A stretch of 62,617 nucleotides of DNA from the IMG/VR virus record IMGVR_UViG_3300034106_002415, positions 1 to 62,617 of that record, one strand, 5' to 3'. This stretch comes from a virus. This document shows, one piece after another, positions 23,629 through 30,986 of this stretch (the first letter of the stretch is position 1; each line of letters begins with the position of its first letter). The notes under the pieces were generated by a model, which was not told where the DNA came from, ran no database searches, and saw only the letters and a list, made by a program, of their open reading frames with translations. A program made the translations under genes and the position numbers.

Positions 23629-24440
23629 TGGTTTGCTCCTTGGTTGATGAACTTTTTAATCTTGGTTATGAGTTCGAGGGCTTCATTTAGCTGTTTACTA
23701 TGCCCCCCGCCCTTCCAGCTTGGGTGTGTAGGGCCCTCCATTATACCGTGTATCTCTCGATACTTCATTATGTTGCGCGCTCTGAATGCGTTAAGACACT
23801 CAGACGAACAGCATAGGTGGGCGTCAGGATGATACTTGCGATGTGTCCGTTGGTTCAGTGACGGAGTAAAAACCGTTTTGCACTCATGGCATGAAGCATC
23901 GTCGTAGTATCCTGACGCTATCAGTTCTGCGGGCCGGTACTCTCTCCTAGTAAGTACCTGTGATTTCTGCGCGGGAGACTTCTTGTTTAGATTTTTCCAG
24001 CATGACTCACAGCAAAACCTGGTGTCGGTACCCTTTGCAAGCCACCTTGAACGCTTTTGGCTCGTTAACGGCACATCTGCACCGCAGAGTATGCAAGGTA
24101 CGCTTTGCGGTACACTTGCTCGGCGTTCCTGTTCTTGCCTCCACTTGATACGGCGTTCCTCTTTCGCTTCCTTGGTGTAATGGCCGTTTTTCCATTGTGA
24201 GTGTGCAGGGCCTGTCCGCTTGTTGTTATGGTTATATGCAACCAAGCGATCCCTAGCAGCCTTTTGAGCCGGTGACCCCCATGGAGGCATCTTACCCGAC
24301 TCCCACCGTGCCCGAGAATGTTGACCACGCGACAGGTGAAGGCACGGCTTTGAGCAGTAGACTGTTCTGGCCGCCCGAATGTTTTCACGCTGCTTTACAC
24401 TAGGCGCAAACTCTGCGCTGCACACGCCGCACGTAGCCAT
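23625..24440 (-). CDS. Multi-zinc-finger protein, homing-endonuclease-like
   Basis: 271 residues with three or four treble-clef-like pairs: TCGVCSAEF with YCSKPC, then CILCGAD with CCESC, then CHECKTVF with CCSSEC. GPAHSQWKNG and GPTHPSWKGG match the Gx-H-xWKxG motif often found near HNH-type homing endonucleases. A catalytic HNH triad is not seen. It is likely a mobile DNA-binding protein or a nuclease remnant. It overlaps both neighbours (TGATG and ATGA). Confidence 0.5.
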   Translation of the reverse strand: MATCGVCSAEFAPSVKQRENIRAARTVYCSKPCLHLSRGQHSRARWESGKMPPWGSPAQKAARDRLVAYNHNNKRTGPAHSQWKNGHYTKEAKEERRIKWRQEQERRASVPQSVPCILCGADVPLTSQKRSRWLAKGTDTRFCCESCWKNLNKKSPAQKSQVLTRREYRPAELIASGYYDDASCHECKTVFTPSLNQRTHRKYHPDAHLCCSSECLNAFRARNIMKYREIHGIMEGPTHPSWKGGGHSKQLNEALELITKIKKFINQGANQ

Positions 24441-24742
24441 CACACGCCCCCCTTCATGTCACGAACTAGGGGGCGCACCATCTCCCAGTTCTCCTCGTTA
24501 GCCACCACAGCCACACCGCCAGCGAGGCGGATGCTCTCGATCTCACGGGTTTGCAGCGCGGTCGGCCTGTTAGCGCCTGCCTTGCACTCAATGGCGAGGA
24601 AGCGACCGTTCACACAGGCGATGATATCCGGCACCCCACTGCGACCGTAGCCGTGCGTGGCAGGGAAAAAGTAGTACGCGCCCTCGCTCTTGAGGACGGA
24701 CTCCACCTTAGTTTTTATGCGCTTTTCTGGTGTTTGCGCCAT
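24440..24742 (-). CDS. VRR-NUC endonuclease
   Basis: 100 residues. The VRR-NUC core is GVPDIIAC (D39) and FLAIECKAG (E52, K54) with a Gln further on. These are PD-(D/E)XK nucleases that act on branched or replicating DNA in phages. The leader is GAGGAGCAAAC and a candidate promoter lies 25-50 bases upstream. Confidence 0.8.
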   Translation of the reverse strand: MAQTPEKRIKTKVESVLKSEGAYYFFPATHGYGRSGVPDIIACVNGRFLAIECKAGANRPTALQTREIESIRLAGGVAVVANEENWEMVRPLVRDMKGGV

Positions 24743-24766
24743 GAGTTTGCTCCTCTTGGTTGGGTG

Positions 24767-24794
24767 TTCCTACCCTTTTTATATTGGTTGTCAA
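24767..24794 (-). promoter_or_regulatory. Candidate promoter before the nuclease gene
   Basis: On the minus strand a perfect TTGACA (24794-24789) is followed by an AT-rich spacer and a weak TAGGAA at 24772-24767. The -35 box overlaps the stop of the preceding small gene, as at 15179-15184. Confidence 0.35.
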
Positions 24795-24964
24795 GCGATA
24801 CCCGTGCGCTCCCTCGCATAGGCAATCAGCACCTCGCGCATCTCGGCACTCGGATTGCGGAACCGTTTGTAGAAGTCGAGGATATCCTGGGGGAGGCGCA
24901 TGGTGACGTGCGTCATGCGTGGAGGGGTGAGCGGTGCGAGATGTGCGAGATGTGCCTTGTTCAT
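24791..24964 (-). CDS. Small ribbon-helix-helix-like protein
   Basis: 57 residues. THVTMRLPQDILDFYKRF has the strand-helix pattern of an RHH DNA-binding protein, though a second helix is only weakly visible. It overlaps the next upstream gene by ATGA. It could be an auto-regulator; no target is known. Confidence 0.5.
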   Translation of the reverse strand: MNKAHLAHLAPLTPPRMTHVTMRLPQDILDFYKRFRNPSAEMREVLIAYARERTGIA

Positions 24965-25158
24965 TGTGTGTCCTTCATCAGTAGGTGACGGTCGAGGCGG
25001 TCAAGCACCTCGGTAACGTCAGAGAGCAGACGCGCTGCTTGGTTGGATTCGGGTACGCCATCGACGATGTTCCAGTCGGCGTGATTGTCGAGGTAATCGT
25101 AGACACCGCACAGTGCGCTGTGGATGTCGATCAGAAATGTGCGGTGGATGTCGGGCAT
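24961..25158 (-). CDS. Small unknown protein
   Basis: 65 residues from ATG 25158 (GAGGGAGCAG in front). It is mainly helical, with VYDYLDNHADWNIVDGVP. It is coupled to the RHH-like gene by ATGA. No family is recognised. Confidence 0.5.
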   Translation of the reverse strand: MPDIHRTFLIDIHSALCGVYDYLDNHADWNIVDGVPESNQAARLLSDVTEVLDRLDRHLLMKDTQ

Positions 25159-25171
25159 CTCATCTGCTCCC

Positions 25172-25345
25172 TCAGTGTATCGGCGGCAGCGGTGAGCGGA
25201 TACCAGGAATGTCAATCCCTGCGCCGTCCAATGCCCGTATCAGTGACGTTATGAGGTGAGCATGGTTCATCGTGATATCGATGATGTCTTGCATCGCCTC
25301 GGTCAGGGATTCGATGGTTTCCTCTTGCGCGTTGTCGTCGTGCAT
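25172..25345 (-). CDS. Small unknown protein
   Basis: 57 residues, acidic start (MHDDNAQEETIESLTEAMQ), helical. It lies between the genes at 24961 and 25348, with 2 bases to the latter. No family is recognised. Confidence 0.45.
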   Translation of the reverse strand: MHDDNAQEETIESLTEAMQDIIDITMNHAHLITSLIRALDGAGIDIPGIRSPLPPIH

Positions 25346-25347
25346 CT

Positions 25348-25620
25348 TCAGTCCTCCCGTGTGTCATAGCGGTAATCACCATAGGCAGCTTCAGCGTCCA
25401 TGATGTCCTCACTGACCCGTTCGTGGGCGTACTTGATGATGGCTATGTCCTCGGCGTCTGTGGTCTCGATGCTGTAGCCGTTGTGCCGCACGTCCTCGAT
25501 TCGCAAGTCATCGCCATCAGTCTCATAGATCACCTCGACCTCCCAGACCTCGTCCCCCCGCTCCAGCTCGTAATCGAAGTGGAGGGTGTATCGCCCGCTA
25601 TATGCACCGTAGCCGTTCAT
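25348..25620 (-). CDS. Unknown acidic protein
   Basis: 90 residues, beta-rich start (MNGYGAYSGRYTLHFDYELE) and a strongly acidic end. The leader is GAGGAGCAAGCAC. No family is recognised. Confidence 0.5.
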   Translation of the reverse strand: MNGYGAYSGRYTLHFDYELERGDEVWEVEVIYETDGDDLRIEDVRHNGYSIETTDAEDIAIIKYAHERVSEDIMDAEAAYGDYRYDTRED

Positions 25621-25631
25621 GTGCTTGCTCC

Positions 25632-25835
25632 TCAGTTGCTATCCCAGTGGTGGTAGCCCGCGCCGTTGTCGCCACGGCCCCTGTCGTAGGCGTCCTCGCG
25701 TTCCTCGTCGGCCCGCTCCACCAGCACCATCGCAAGCTCCTGCCAGTTGGTGTCGGTGTTGGTGCCATACTTCACCCAACGCTTCAGGCCTTCCCAAGGC
25801 AGGGTGCGGAAGTAATCACGATCCTTCTTAGTCAT
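25632..25835 (-). CDS. Unknown small protein
   Basis: 67 residues with GLKRWVKYGTNTDTNWQELA and an acidic Asp/Arg tail. It overlaps the gene at 25828 by 8 bases. Its leader is GAAGGAGCAAACC. Confidence 0.5.
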   Translation of the reverse strand: MTKKDRDYFRTLPWEGLKRWVKYGTNTDTNWQELAMVLVERADEEREDAYDRGRGDNGAGYHHWDSN

Positions 25836-26031
25836 TGGTTTGCTCCTTCTTCGTTAGGCCCAGCGCATACAGGCGCTGGCGCAGGTGGTTGGGGGCAAAG
25901 CCCCACAGGCCAAGCACGTTTCGACCATACAGAGCGCACTCCTTGTTAAGCTCTGCCTCAAGGGCGCGTAGCTGTGCCTTGGCCTCGTCGTACTGGTGCA
26001 GCAGCGTGAACACTTTGAGTTCGTCGGTCAT
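25828..26031 (-). CDS. Unknown small protein with a coiled coil
   Basis: 67 residues, HQYDEAKAQLRALEAELNKE being helical. The start is fixed by GAGGAGCAAACC before ATG 26031; a longer frame upstream to 26226 would run through the next gene. No family is recognised. Confidence 0.5.
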   Translation of the reverse strand: MTDELKVFTLLHQYDEAKAQLRALEAELNKECALYGRNVLGLWGFAPNHLRQRLYALGLTKKEQTND

Positions 26032-26041
26032 GGTTTGCTCC

Positions 26042-26407
26042 TCAGTAGATTTCGATCTCGCGGCGGATACCCAGGCGATACTCACGGTACATCGAACCGC
26101 CGCCCTCTGTGTCGTCGTTGTCCTCGCCGATCCGCACCATCTCCCAGTGCGCCCTGTGGGTTGCGTGTTCCTCGGTGTTGAACGCTTCCTCGAACTCCCG
26201 CACCGCAGCCCATGCTGATTGGACATATTCGTAATCGTCGTACCACTTCACATCGTCGTACTTCACGGTCACTAGTGGGTGGTCGTCGTATTCGAAGATG
26301 CTGCACCAGGCTTTCGGCCAGTGCTTATCAATCCATGCCGCAATCTCGCTGGTCTCTGTTTCGCCCGCTGGGTAGAAGGCGAACATCACATCACTACGGT
26401 AGCCCAT
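26042..26407 (-). CDS. Conserved phage protein starting MGYRSDV
   Basis: 121 residues. The N-terminus MGYRSDVMFAFYP is shared by phage proteins of unknown function that I recall. Aromatic and acidic residues alternate through the middle (KYDDVKWYDDYEYVQ). The start follows GAGGAGAAGCAAG. Confidence 0.55.
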   Translation of the reverse strand: MGYRSDVMFAFYPAGETETSEIAAWIDKHWPKAWCSIFEYDDHPLVTVKYDDVKWYDDYEYVQSAWAAVREFEEAFNTEEHATHRAHWEMVRIGEDNDDTEGGGSMYREYRLGIRREIEIY

Positions 26408-26418
26408 CTTGCTTCTCC

Positions 26419-26493
26419 TCAAGCCATCATCAGGATGAAAACACAGGCGACCAGTGCGGCCACCACGAAAACGGATTGCACGGGGGTCTCCAT
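26419..26493 (-). CDS. 24-residue membrane peptide
   Basis: One hydrophobic helix (VFVVAALVACVFILMMA) with GGGAGCAGTAAC before the ATG. It fills the gap between two small genes. It is probably translated; the role is unknown. Confidence 0.45.
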   Translation of the reverse strand: METPVQSVFVVAALVACVFILMMA

Positions 26494-26494
26494 G

Positions 26495-26728
26495 TTACTG
26501 CTCCCCCCGCGCACGGATGGCAGACTGGAAGTCCTCCTCGTTCTCCACCACGTTCCAGCGGGCGATGAACGCTAGCAGCCACTGCCAATGCTCCCCCACC
26601 ACCAGAAGTAGTTCGTCGGCTGACATGAGGGGCAGGTTGTTCGTGTCGCAGTACTCAGTCAGCAGGTCAGTCAGTGCCTCGGTGCTGTTGCTACGCACGA
26701 TGTCGTCGAAGTCTGTCATCTGTGTCAT
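26495..26728 (-). CDS. Unknown small acidic protein
   Basis: 77 residues, helical, with NLPLMSADELLLVVGEHWQW. The leader is GAGGAGCAAGCAC. No family is recognised. Confidence 0.5.
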   Translation of the reverse strand: MTQMTDFDDIVRSNSTEALTDLLTEYCDTNNLPLMSADELLLVVGEHWQWLLAFIARWNVVENEEDFQSAIRARGEQ

Positions 26729-26739
26729 GTGCTTGCTCC

Positions 26740-27246
26740 TCAGTTGGCGAAGTAGATTGCCTTGGCCTCTTCAACCGGCAGGTCAGACAGGTAGGTATAG
26801 GTGGGATACTTGGCCTTCATCACATCCAGCACCATCCAGTGCGTCTGTGGTTTCTGTACAGCCAGCTCCCAGACGCCAGCCACGTCAGGCTTGGTGAACA
26901 GCACCTTGGCCTTCATGGCGCGGGCGAAATCCTTGTCGCGCAGCCACTGGTTGACCAGATCACCGCAGACCATTTCCAGGTTTTGCTCAAGGGTCATGCC
27001 GTAGGCTTCATACGGTTTGTAGGTCTCGCCGATTAAGGTGTTGAGGGTCTCAATGTCGGCATAGCCGCGCCCGCCCTCGCCGTGGAACTCATCCGGCCCG
27101 CCGTGGCCACGGTTGGACACAGTCCCCCAGCGTTCACCGTCCACATACAGGACAGCCGTGTAGCAGTGGGTCTCCTCGCTGAAGTGTGCAACGCGCTTGA
27201 TGTTGGACAGCGCGATGTGCGGTGCCTTGGTCAGTGTGATCGTCAT
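26740..27246 (-). CDS. Conserved phage protein of unknown function
   Basis: 168 residues, with TAVLYVDGERWGTVSNRGHG and GPDEFHGEGGRGYADIE in the first half and a helical end. This pattern occurs in several phage early regions as far as I recall. An imperfect palindrome lies about 45 bases upstream of the start. Confidence 0.55.
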   Translation of the reverse strand: MTITLTKAPHIALSNIKRVAHFSEETHCYTAVLYVDGERWGTVSNRGHGGPDEFHGEGGRGYADIETLNTLIGETYKPYEAYGMTLEQNLEMVCGDLVNQWLRDKDFARAMKAKVLFTKPDVAGVWELAVQKPQTHWMVLDVMKAKYPTYTYLSDLPVEEAKAIYFAN

Positions 27247-27289
27247 ATGCTTGCTCCTCGGTTGTGCGGGTTGCTCCCGCTGCTAATTG

Positions 27290-27310
27290 TGTGACACGCT
27301 GTGTGTCACA
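27290..27310. promoter_or_regulatory. Inverted repeat, possible operator
   Basis: TGTGACAC, 5 bases, then GTGTCACA: two perfect 8-bp arms. It lies upstream of the leftward gene 26740-27246, with a TTGACC just beyond it and CACAAT downstream on the minus strand. The half-site TGTGACAC resembles the TGTGGCACA core of two other early sites. Confidence 0.45.
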
Positions 27311-27330
27311 GGTCAATGGGGTTTTTTACA

Positions 27331-27513
27331 TTAGGCTTCGCTTGTGTCTTCCTGCTGCGATTCGATGAAGTCCCAACCGGCCGCGCACATGCGCTGCTCG
27401 ACCTTGTCGGGGTTGACCCCATCCAGTTCCTCTGGGTCAAAGGCACACACCGCAAACCCAGCATCACGCAGCAGTTTGAGCGCATCCAGAATCTCGTTGG
27501 TGTAGGTGAACAT
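27331..27513 (-). CDS. Unknown small protein
   Basis: 60 residues from ATG 27513 (GGAGAGAAGTG in front). It contains ILDALKLLRDAGFAVCAFD and GWDFIESQQED. It is helical and acidic; no family is recognised. Confidence 0.5.
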   Translation of the reverse strand: MFTYTNEILDALKLLRDAGFAVCAFDPEELDGVNPDKVEQRMCAAGWDFIESQQEDTSEA

Positions 27514-27526
27514 CACTTCTCTCCTT

Positions 27527-27691
27527 TTATGACAGTTCCCTGCCCTCGACGCCCAGCGCCTCGGATATCCAGGCCATTGCGGTCTTCACGTCATCAACAC
27601 GGGCGGGGTTCGGCTCAGTGTCCTCCCAGTCCCAGATGGCCTCCCACAGCGTGTCCAGCCATGATGCGGGGTTGTTCGCATTGGGTTTCAT
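27527..27691 (-). CDS. Unknown small protein
   Basis: 54 residues rich in Trp and acidic residues (SWLDTLWEAIWDWEDTEPN). GGAGAGTGAG precedes the start. No family is recognised. Confidence 0.45.
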   Translation of the reverse strand: MKPNANNPASWLDTLWEAIWDWEDTEPNPARVDDVKTAMAWISEALGVEGRELS

Positions 27692-27712
27692 CTCACTCTC
27701 CTTTCCTGGTTT

Positions 27713-27943
27713 TTAGTTGTGGGTGTCGGCCATCTTGGTGACGTAATGCACGGGGCGTTCGTACCGGCCCGCACTGTCGCGGGTGACGCTAACCCAGCGG
27801 CCGCCACTGGCAAGGCCCACTGTCTGCCCATAGTTGATGTTCACGCCCAGCGGCCACAGTTCGGTCAAGGCCTCGCTGTCCAACGCCTCGTTCAAGGTAT
27901 CGAACCAGTTCTGCCCCGTGCGGTTCAGGTCAATCACGCGCAT
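27713..27943 (-). CDS. Unknown small protein
   Basis: 76 residues from ATG 27943 (GGGAGAGTGAG in front). It contains FDTLNEALDSEALTELWPLG and GLASGGRWVSVTRD. It overlaps nothing but is only one base from the next gene. No family is recognised. Confidence 0.5.
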   Translation of the reverse strand: MRVIDLNRTGQNWFDTLNEALDSEALTELWPLGVNINYGQTVGLASGGRWVSVTRDSAGRYERPVHYVTKMADTHN

Positions 27944-27944
27944 C

Positions 27945-28070
27945 TCACTCTCCCTTTGGTTTGTCGTGGCCACGCAGCAGGGCGTGGATAAGCTTTGCCT
28001 CTTTCTTTCCGATCGGTTGGCGGCTGGCCTTGATGGCGCGGTTCACCGCTGTTTCGTTATAGTTGGTCAT
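27945..28070 (-). CDS. Unknown small basic protein
   Basis: 41 residues, MTNYNETAVNRAIKASRQ at the start and then basic residues. ATGA overlap with the gene upstream indicates coupling. No family is recognised. Confidence 0.45.
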   Translation of the reverse strand: MTNYNETAVNRAIKASRQPIGKKEAKLIHALLRGHDKPKGE

Positions 28071-28477
28071 GGCTTAGGCTCCAGATCAGTGAGGAAAGCG
28101 GCTGTGAAGTGGCTGATGTTGTCATCAGTCCGGATGTTGGCGATGCCATCGCTAATCCGGTCAATGGTTCCGGTGCGGTCGTTGCTGATAATCCGCACCT
28201 TGTCGCCAAGGTTAAACGTGTTGGTCATGGCGTTAGGCTCCCCCAACAGTTCGGCCAACAGTTCATCATCGCTCAGGTTGGCCAGCACATCATCCAGCGT
28301 CATTGCGGGGTCAGTGATGCCGTAAAGCAGCCAGTTTGTGTTGGCCCTGCCACCGGCCTTGTCGGCCTCTTGCATGGTGGCGAAGCCGCCCACGGTGTGG
28401 ATGATGCCTTCATCACCCCACAGTTCATAAGCAAACTTGCCGGTGGCGTTTGCGTCCTTGCCTGTTGACCAGCCCAT
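28067..28477 (-). CDS. Unknown early protein
   Basis: 136 residues from ATG 28477 (GAGGGAG in front), MGWSTGKDANATGKFAYELW. The second half carries NLGDKVRIISNDRTGTID, an SH3/KOW-like beta strand pair. It is the first gene after promoter-like element A, so it is probably the leading gene of the unit running to 27331. No family is recognised. Confidence 0.5.
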   Translation of the reverse strand: MGWSTGKDANATGKFAYELWGDEGIIHTVGGFATMQEADKAGGRANTNWLLYGITDPAMTLDDVLANLSDDELLAELLGEPNAMTNTFNLGDKVRIISNDRTGTIDRISDGIANIRTDDNISHFTAAFLTDLEPKP

Positions 28478-28505
28478 GATGTTCACTCCCTCGTTGATGT
28501 TTCTA

Positions 28506-28534
28506 AGCTAACCCGTGTGCCACACGGCGTCAAG
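28506..28534 (-). promoter_or_regulatory. Promoter-like element A with palindromic spacer
   Basis: On the minus strand TTGACG (28534-28529), a 17-base spacer and TAGCTT (28511-28506). The spacer holds a 15-bp palindrome CCGTGTGCCACACGG (28514-28528). It is matched by element B at 30312-30340, including the downstream AACATC. Confidence 0.55.
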
Positions 28535-29061
28535 GGTAAAATCGAAAACTGATCGAAAATAATTTAAGTGTCTGATTTCGCAGGGTTGTTATGGAAAGTG
28601 TAAGGTATGTAAGGAAAACGGCAAGGGGTTCTTACATTAGTTTTGCGGGGAAAACGCAACAAAACCAGTGGGGTAGTAGTATAGTAAATAGTTTTGTAAA
28701 ATAGTAGGATTGTAAAAACGGAAATACGCCAGACTTTTTTTGTCGCACCCATCGCTGTGCCACACAAGTGCGAGCCAGTTTCGCCGAAACCGAAAAAGTT
28801 GAAATCCCGCTCACACCCGTCTTACATTCCTACAGTTCTTACACCATTGAAATCATTATCTTTTTTTCTTACACAACATCTTACACAACCCCCATTTCTT
28901 TACGTTTGTTTTTCCTGTTGCCACGAAAACCGTAGCGTGTTAGTCGTGTGTTCACGACCTCGGGAAGCCGGAACCGCCGCCCACCTATGACGGTTCCCGC
29001 CCACGCCTGGCTCCAGGCCAACGCCGTTCCTGTGGGGCTGGCAATGCCAGCCCCCCTCCCC
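28535..29061. other. AT-rich non-coding stretch with TGTAAG repeats
   Basis: There is no convincing gene; the short open frames here have no good start sites. It is notably AT-rich. It carries the hexamer TGTAAG or its complement at 28599, 28608, 28631, 28821, 28838, 28868 and 28880. A third TGTGGCACA-type site lies at 28756-28764. An iteron-like origin or a regulatory region is possible, but no direct evidence exists. Confidence 0.5.
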
Positions 29062-29787
29062 TCAATGCCGCGCAATCTGAACCGACACGCGCGCCTTGCT
29101 AGCCGTTCCCATGCAAGCCCGACACGTGGCGCAATTGGTCACGGCCGCCTTTTCTTTGCTGGCAGGGCAAACGGTTTCTAGGCCTTTGACGTTTTCAAAT
29201 GGCTTGGCGGTGACGCGAAACGTCCGAAACCCGCGCTTATGTGCGGCCAGCATATCGGCCAAGCTATCGGCACTGGCCATGACAAGCCGCGCCCAATCGA
29301 TACCGGCCGCGCGCCATTGGTGCGTGTATCCCGTCCAACCTAGTGCCTTGCTAGCGGCCGCTTGCCATATGCCTATAGGCGCGGCGAAGGGGTCGCCATA
29401 GGAACCAAAGCGAACCATCCGGCCCTCGCATAGGCTGGCAATGTCGGCCATAGTGGCGCGGGGATATATGCCGCGCTGATACCCATTGTATACCGACAAG
29501 GGGGCTTGGAACGTCTTCACATAGCAGGGGACAAAGGCCTCACCGCTAGCCGTCACAGTCTCCCGCATAGCCGGCCGGTGTGGGCATTGGCCGCAAATGC
29601 TAGCGTCATCGCCAGACTTAACCGCATGGTGTGGCGCGATATCCGATCGGATAATCCATGTCTGTATCATGTCGCCAGTCTTGGCGTTTGCGCTGCTATT
29701 CGCAAAGCCCGTGGCAATCACCACGATAGGCTGGCCGTCAATGCCGCTAGGGCCTTCATACAGAATATAACCGTTTGGCTTGGACAT
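29062..29787 (-). CDS. Cys-rich conserved phage protein
   Basis: 241 residues. Cysteine clusters: CGQCPHR (about 65-71), then C88, and near the end CPASKE and CATCRAC. This suggests a zinc or Fe-S site. FGSYGDPFAAPIG and GYTHQW are recurring motifs of a phage family of unknown function. The start follows CACGGGAGTAATTACC. Confidence 0.6.
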   Translation of the reverse strand: MSKPNGYILYEGPSGIDGQPIVVIATGFANSSANAKTGDMIQTWIIRSDIAPHHAVKSGDDASICGQCPHRPAMRETVTASGEAFVPCYVKTFQAPLSVYNGYQRGIYPRATMADIASLCEGRMVRFGSYGDPFAAPIGIWQAAASKALGWTGYTHQWRAAGIDWARLVMASADSLADMLAAHKRGFRTFRVTAKPFENVKGLETVCPASKEKAAVTNCATCRACMGTASKARVSVQIARH

Positions 29788-29811
29788 GGTAATTACTCCC
29801 GTGTGGTTTGA

Positions 29812-30015
29812 TTAGTACTTAGCAACCTTGCCCAATTGCTTAAGGGTGGCGGATACTAGGCCGTGATCGTCCGGCATATCGCCAAGGCCCAAAAGATCGA
29901 GCGCGGCATAGACGGCACTGAATGTATCACGTTCGGGGTGGCGGGCTTTGATATCGCGGGCAACACGCACCAACACGGTGACGGTGTGAAGCGATTTAGC
30001 GAGCGGTTTGTTCAT
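29812..30015 (-). CDS. Unknown small protein
   Basis: 67 residues with a basic N-terminus (MNKPLAKSLHTVTVLVRVAR), helical. CACGGGAGTAACATC precedes the start. No family is recognised. Confidence 0.5.
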   Translation of the reverse strand: MNKPLAKSLHTVTVLVRVARDIKARHPERDTFSAVYAALDLLGLGDMPDDHGLVSATLKQLGKVAKY

Positions 30016-30036
30016 GATGTTACTCCCGTGATGTGA

Positions 30037-30216
30037 TTAGCGGATGACGACTAGTTCGGACGCAAGGAAAGCTTGCTCAAAGCCGCCAGTATCCGGCTTG
30101 ACGTTAAACCATTCATCTTTGCCGATGACGCAAATGTCGGCAATCTTGCCACGCAAACCGTTGATCGTGATGACGTTTGCGCCCTTGCGCTTTGCTTTGT
30201 GCGATGTGGTCAACAT
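30037..30216 (-). CDS. Unknown small basic protein
   Basis: 59 residues from ATG 30216, with a basic N-terminus (SHKAKRKGANVITINGLRGK). ACGGGAGTAATCACC precedes the start. It is the first gene after promoter-like element B. No family is recognised. Confidence 0.5.
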   Translation of the reverse strand: MLTTSHKAKRKGANVITINGLRGKIADICVIGKDEWFNVKPDTGGFEQAFLASELVVIR

Positions 30217-30311
30217 GGTGATTACTCCCGTTTGATCTTTGTATCGGAGGCCGCAGGTTGCACCGTGTCGCCGTAGCAGTCCGGTGCGGTGTTTGGCCGT
30301 TCGATGTTCCA

Positions 30312-30340
30312 AAGCTAGCCGGATGTGGCACACGTGGCAA
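30312..30340 (-). promoter_or_regulatory. Promoter-like element B
   Basis: On the minus strand TTGCCA (30340-30335), a 17-base spacer with TGTGGCACA at 30324-30332 (plus-strand reading), and TAGCTT (30317-30312) followed by AACATC. It has the same layout as element A. Confidence 0.5.
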
Positions 30341-30470
30341 CAAGAAAATGAAAGAAACCCGAAAATAATTTATAACCCGTTGAGATCAAACGAAATAAAT
30401 CTTCGCTCTCATCGTGGCGCGACCGAAACGCTACCTAGCCAAAAGCAGATGACGCGCGTGGGCGCCGCGT

Positions 30471-30533
30471 GTGTCGCGTGTGTCGCGTGTGTCGCGTGTG
30501 TCGCGTGTGTCGCGTGTGTCGCGTGTGTCGCGC
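30471..30533. repeat. 9-bp tandem repeat
   Basis: Six perfect copies of GTGTCGCGT plus a seventh with one change. It is in frame for SRV in one direction, but the reading frame has no start site in context. It is non-coding by the context seen. Confidence 0.9.
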
Positions 30534-30956
30534 ATTACGCGCGCCTGGCGTGTGGGGGTGTGCGCCCGCGCGCGCCTGGACGCGCACCCACCCGCCCCCG
30601 ACCCCCCCTGTATGGCTTTGGAGTCCCAGCGATTTACATACATAGTATTATGCACAGCCCCCCACGCACTTTTCCAAACCAGCGACCCCCACCCCCCTTC
30701 TATTAGGAAGACCCCCCGTCAGGAGTCCCAACCTCCCCTTGCCCCCGTAGGGGGTATATTATATAACCGTACTGCGCCTCGCCCCCCGTCCTCTCCCCGT
30801 GGTGTGCTGCGGATAATCGGAATAAACGTCGTCTGACCCACGACGGGCGCTCCAGCTTGCTTCTTGGCGGCATTTCGGTATAGCCCTCGCTCCCTCCCCT
30901 AGCGGGGTAACCCGGATGATCAGCAGCATCGCCCGCTGCTGGGGGGCCGGACCCAC

Positions 30957-30986
30957 TTTACAAACTCCCCCGTACGCCCTTATAGG
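30957..30986 (+). promoter_or_regulatory. Candidate late promoter
   Basis: TTTACA (30957-30962), an 18-base spacer and TATAGG (30981-30986), with transcription starting some 25 bases before the first packaging gene. The match to sigma70 is moderate. Confidence 0.4.

Noticed and set aside
28535-29061. Short open frames in the AT-rich patch
   Set aside because: They have no ribosome sites and AT-driven composition; they are not counted as genes.
30471-30533. CRISPR array
   Set aside because: The repeats are only 9 bp long and have no spacers.
30239-30706. Open frame through the 9-bp tandem repeat
   Set aside because: There is no ribosome site, no similarity to known proteins, and the sequence is a simple-repeat artefact.
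30755-30766. TATATTATATAA as a strong promoter
   Set aside because: There is no matching -35 at a usual distance on either strand.
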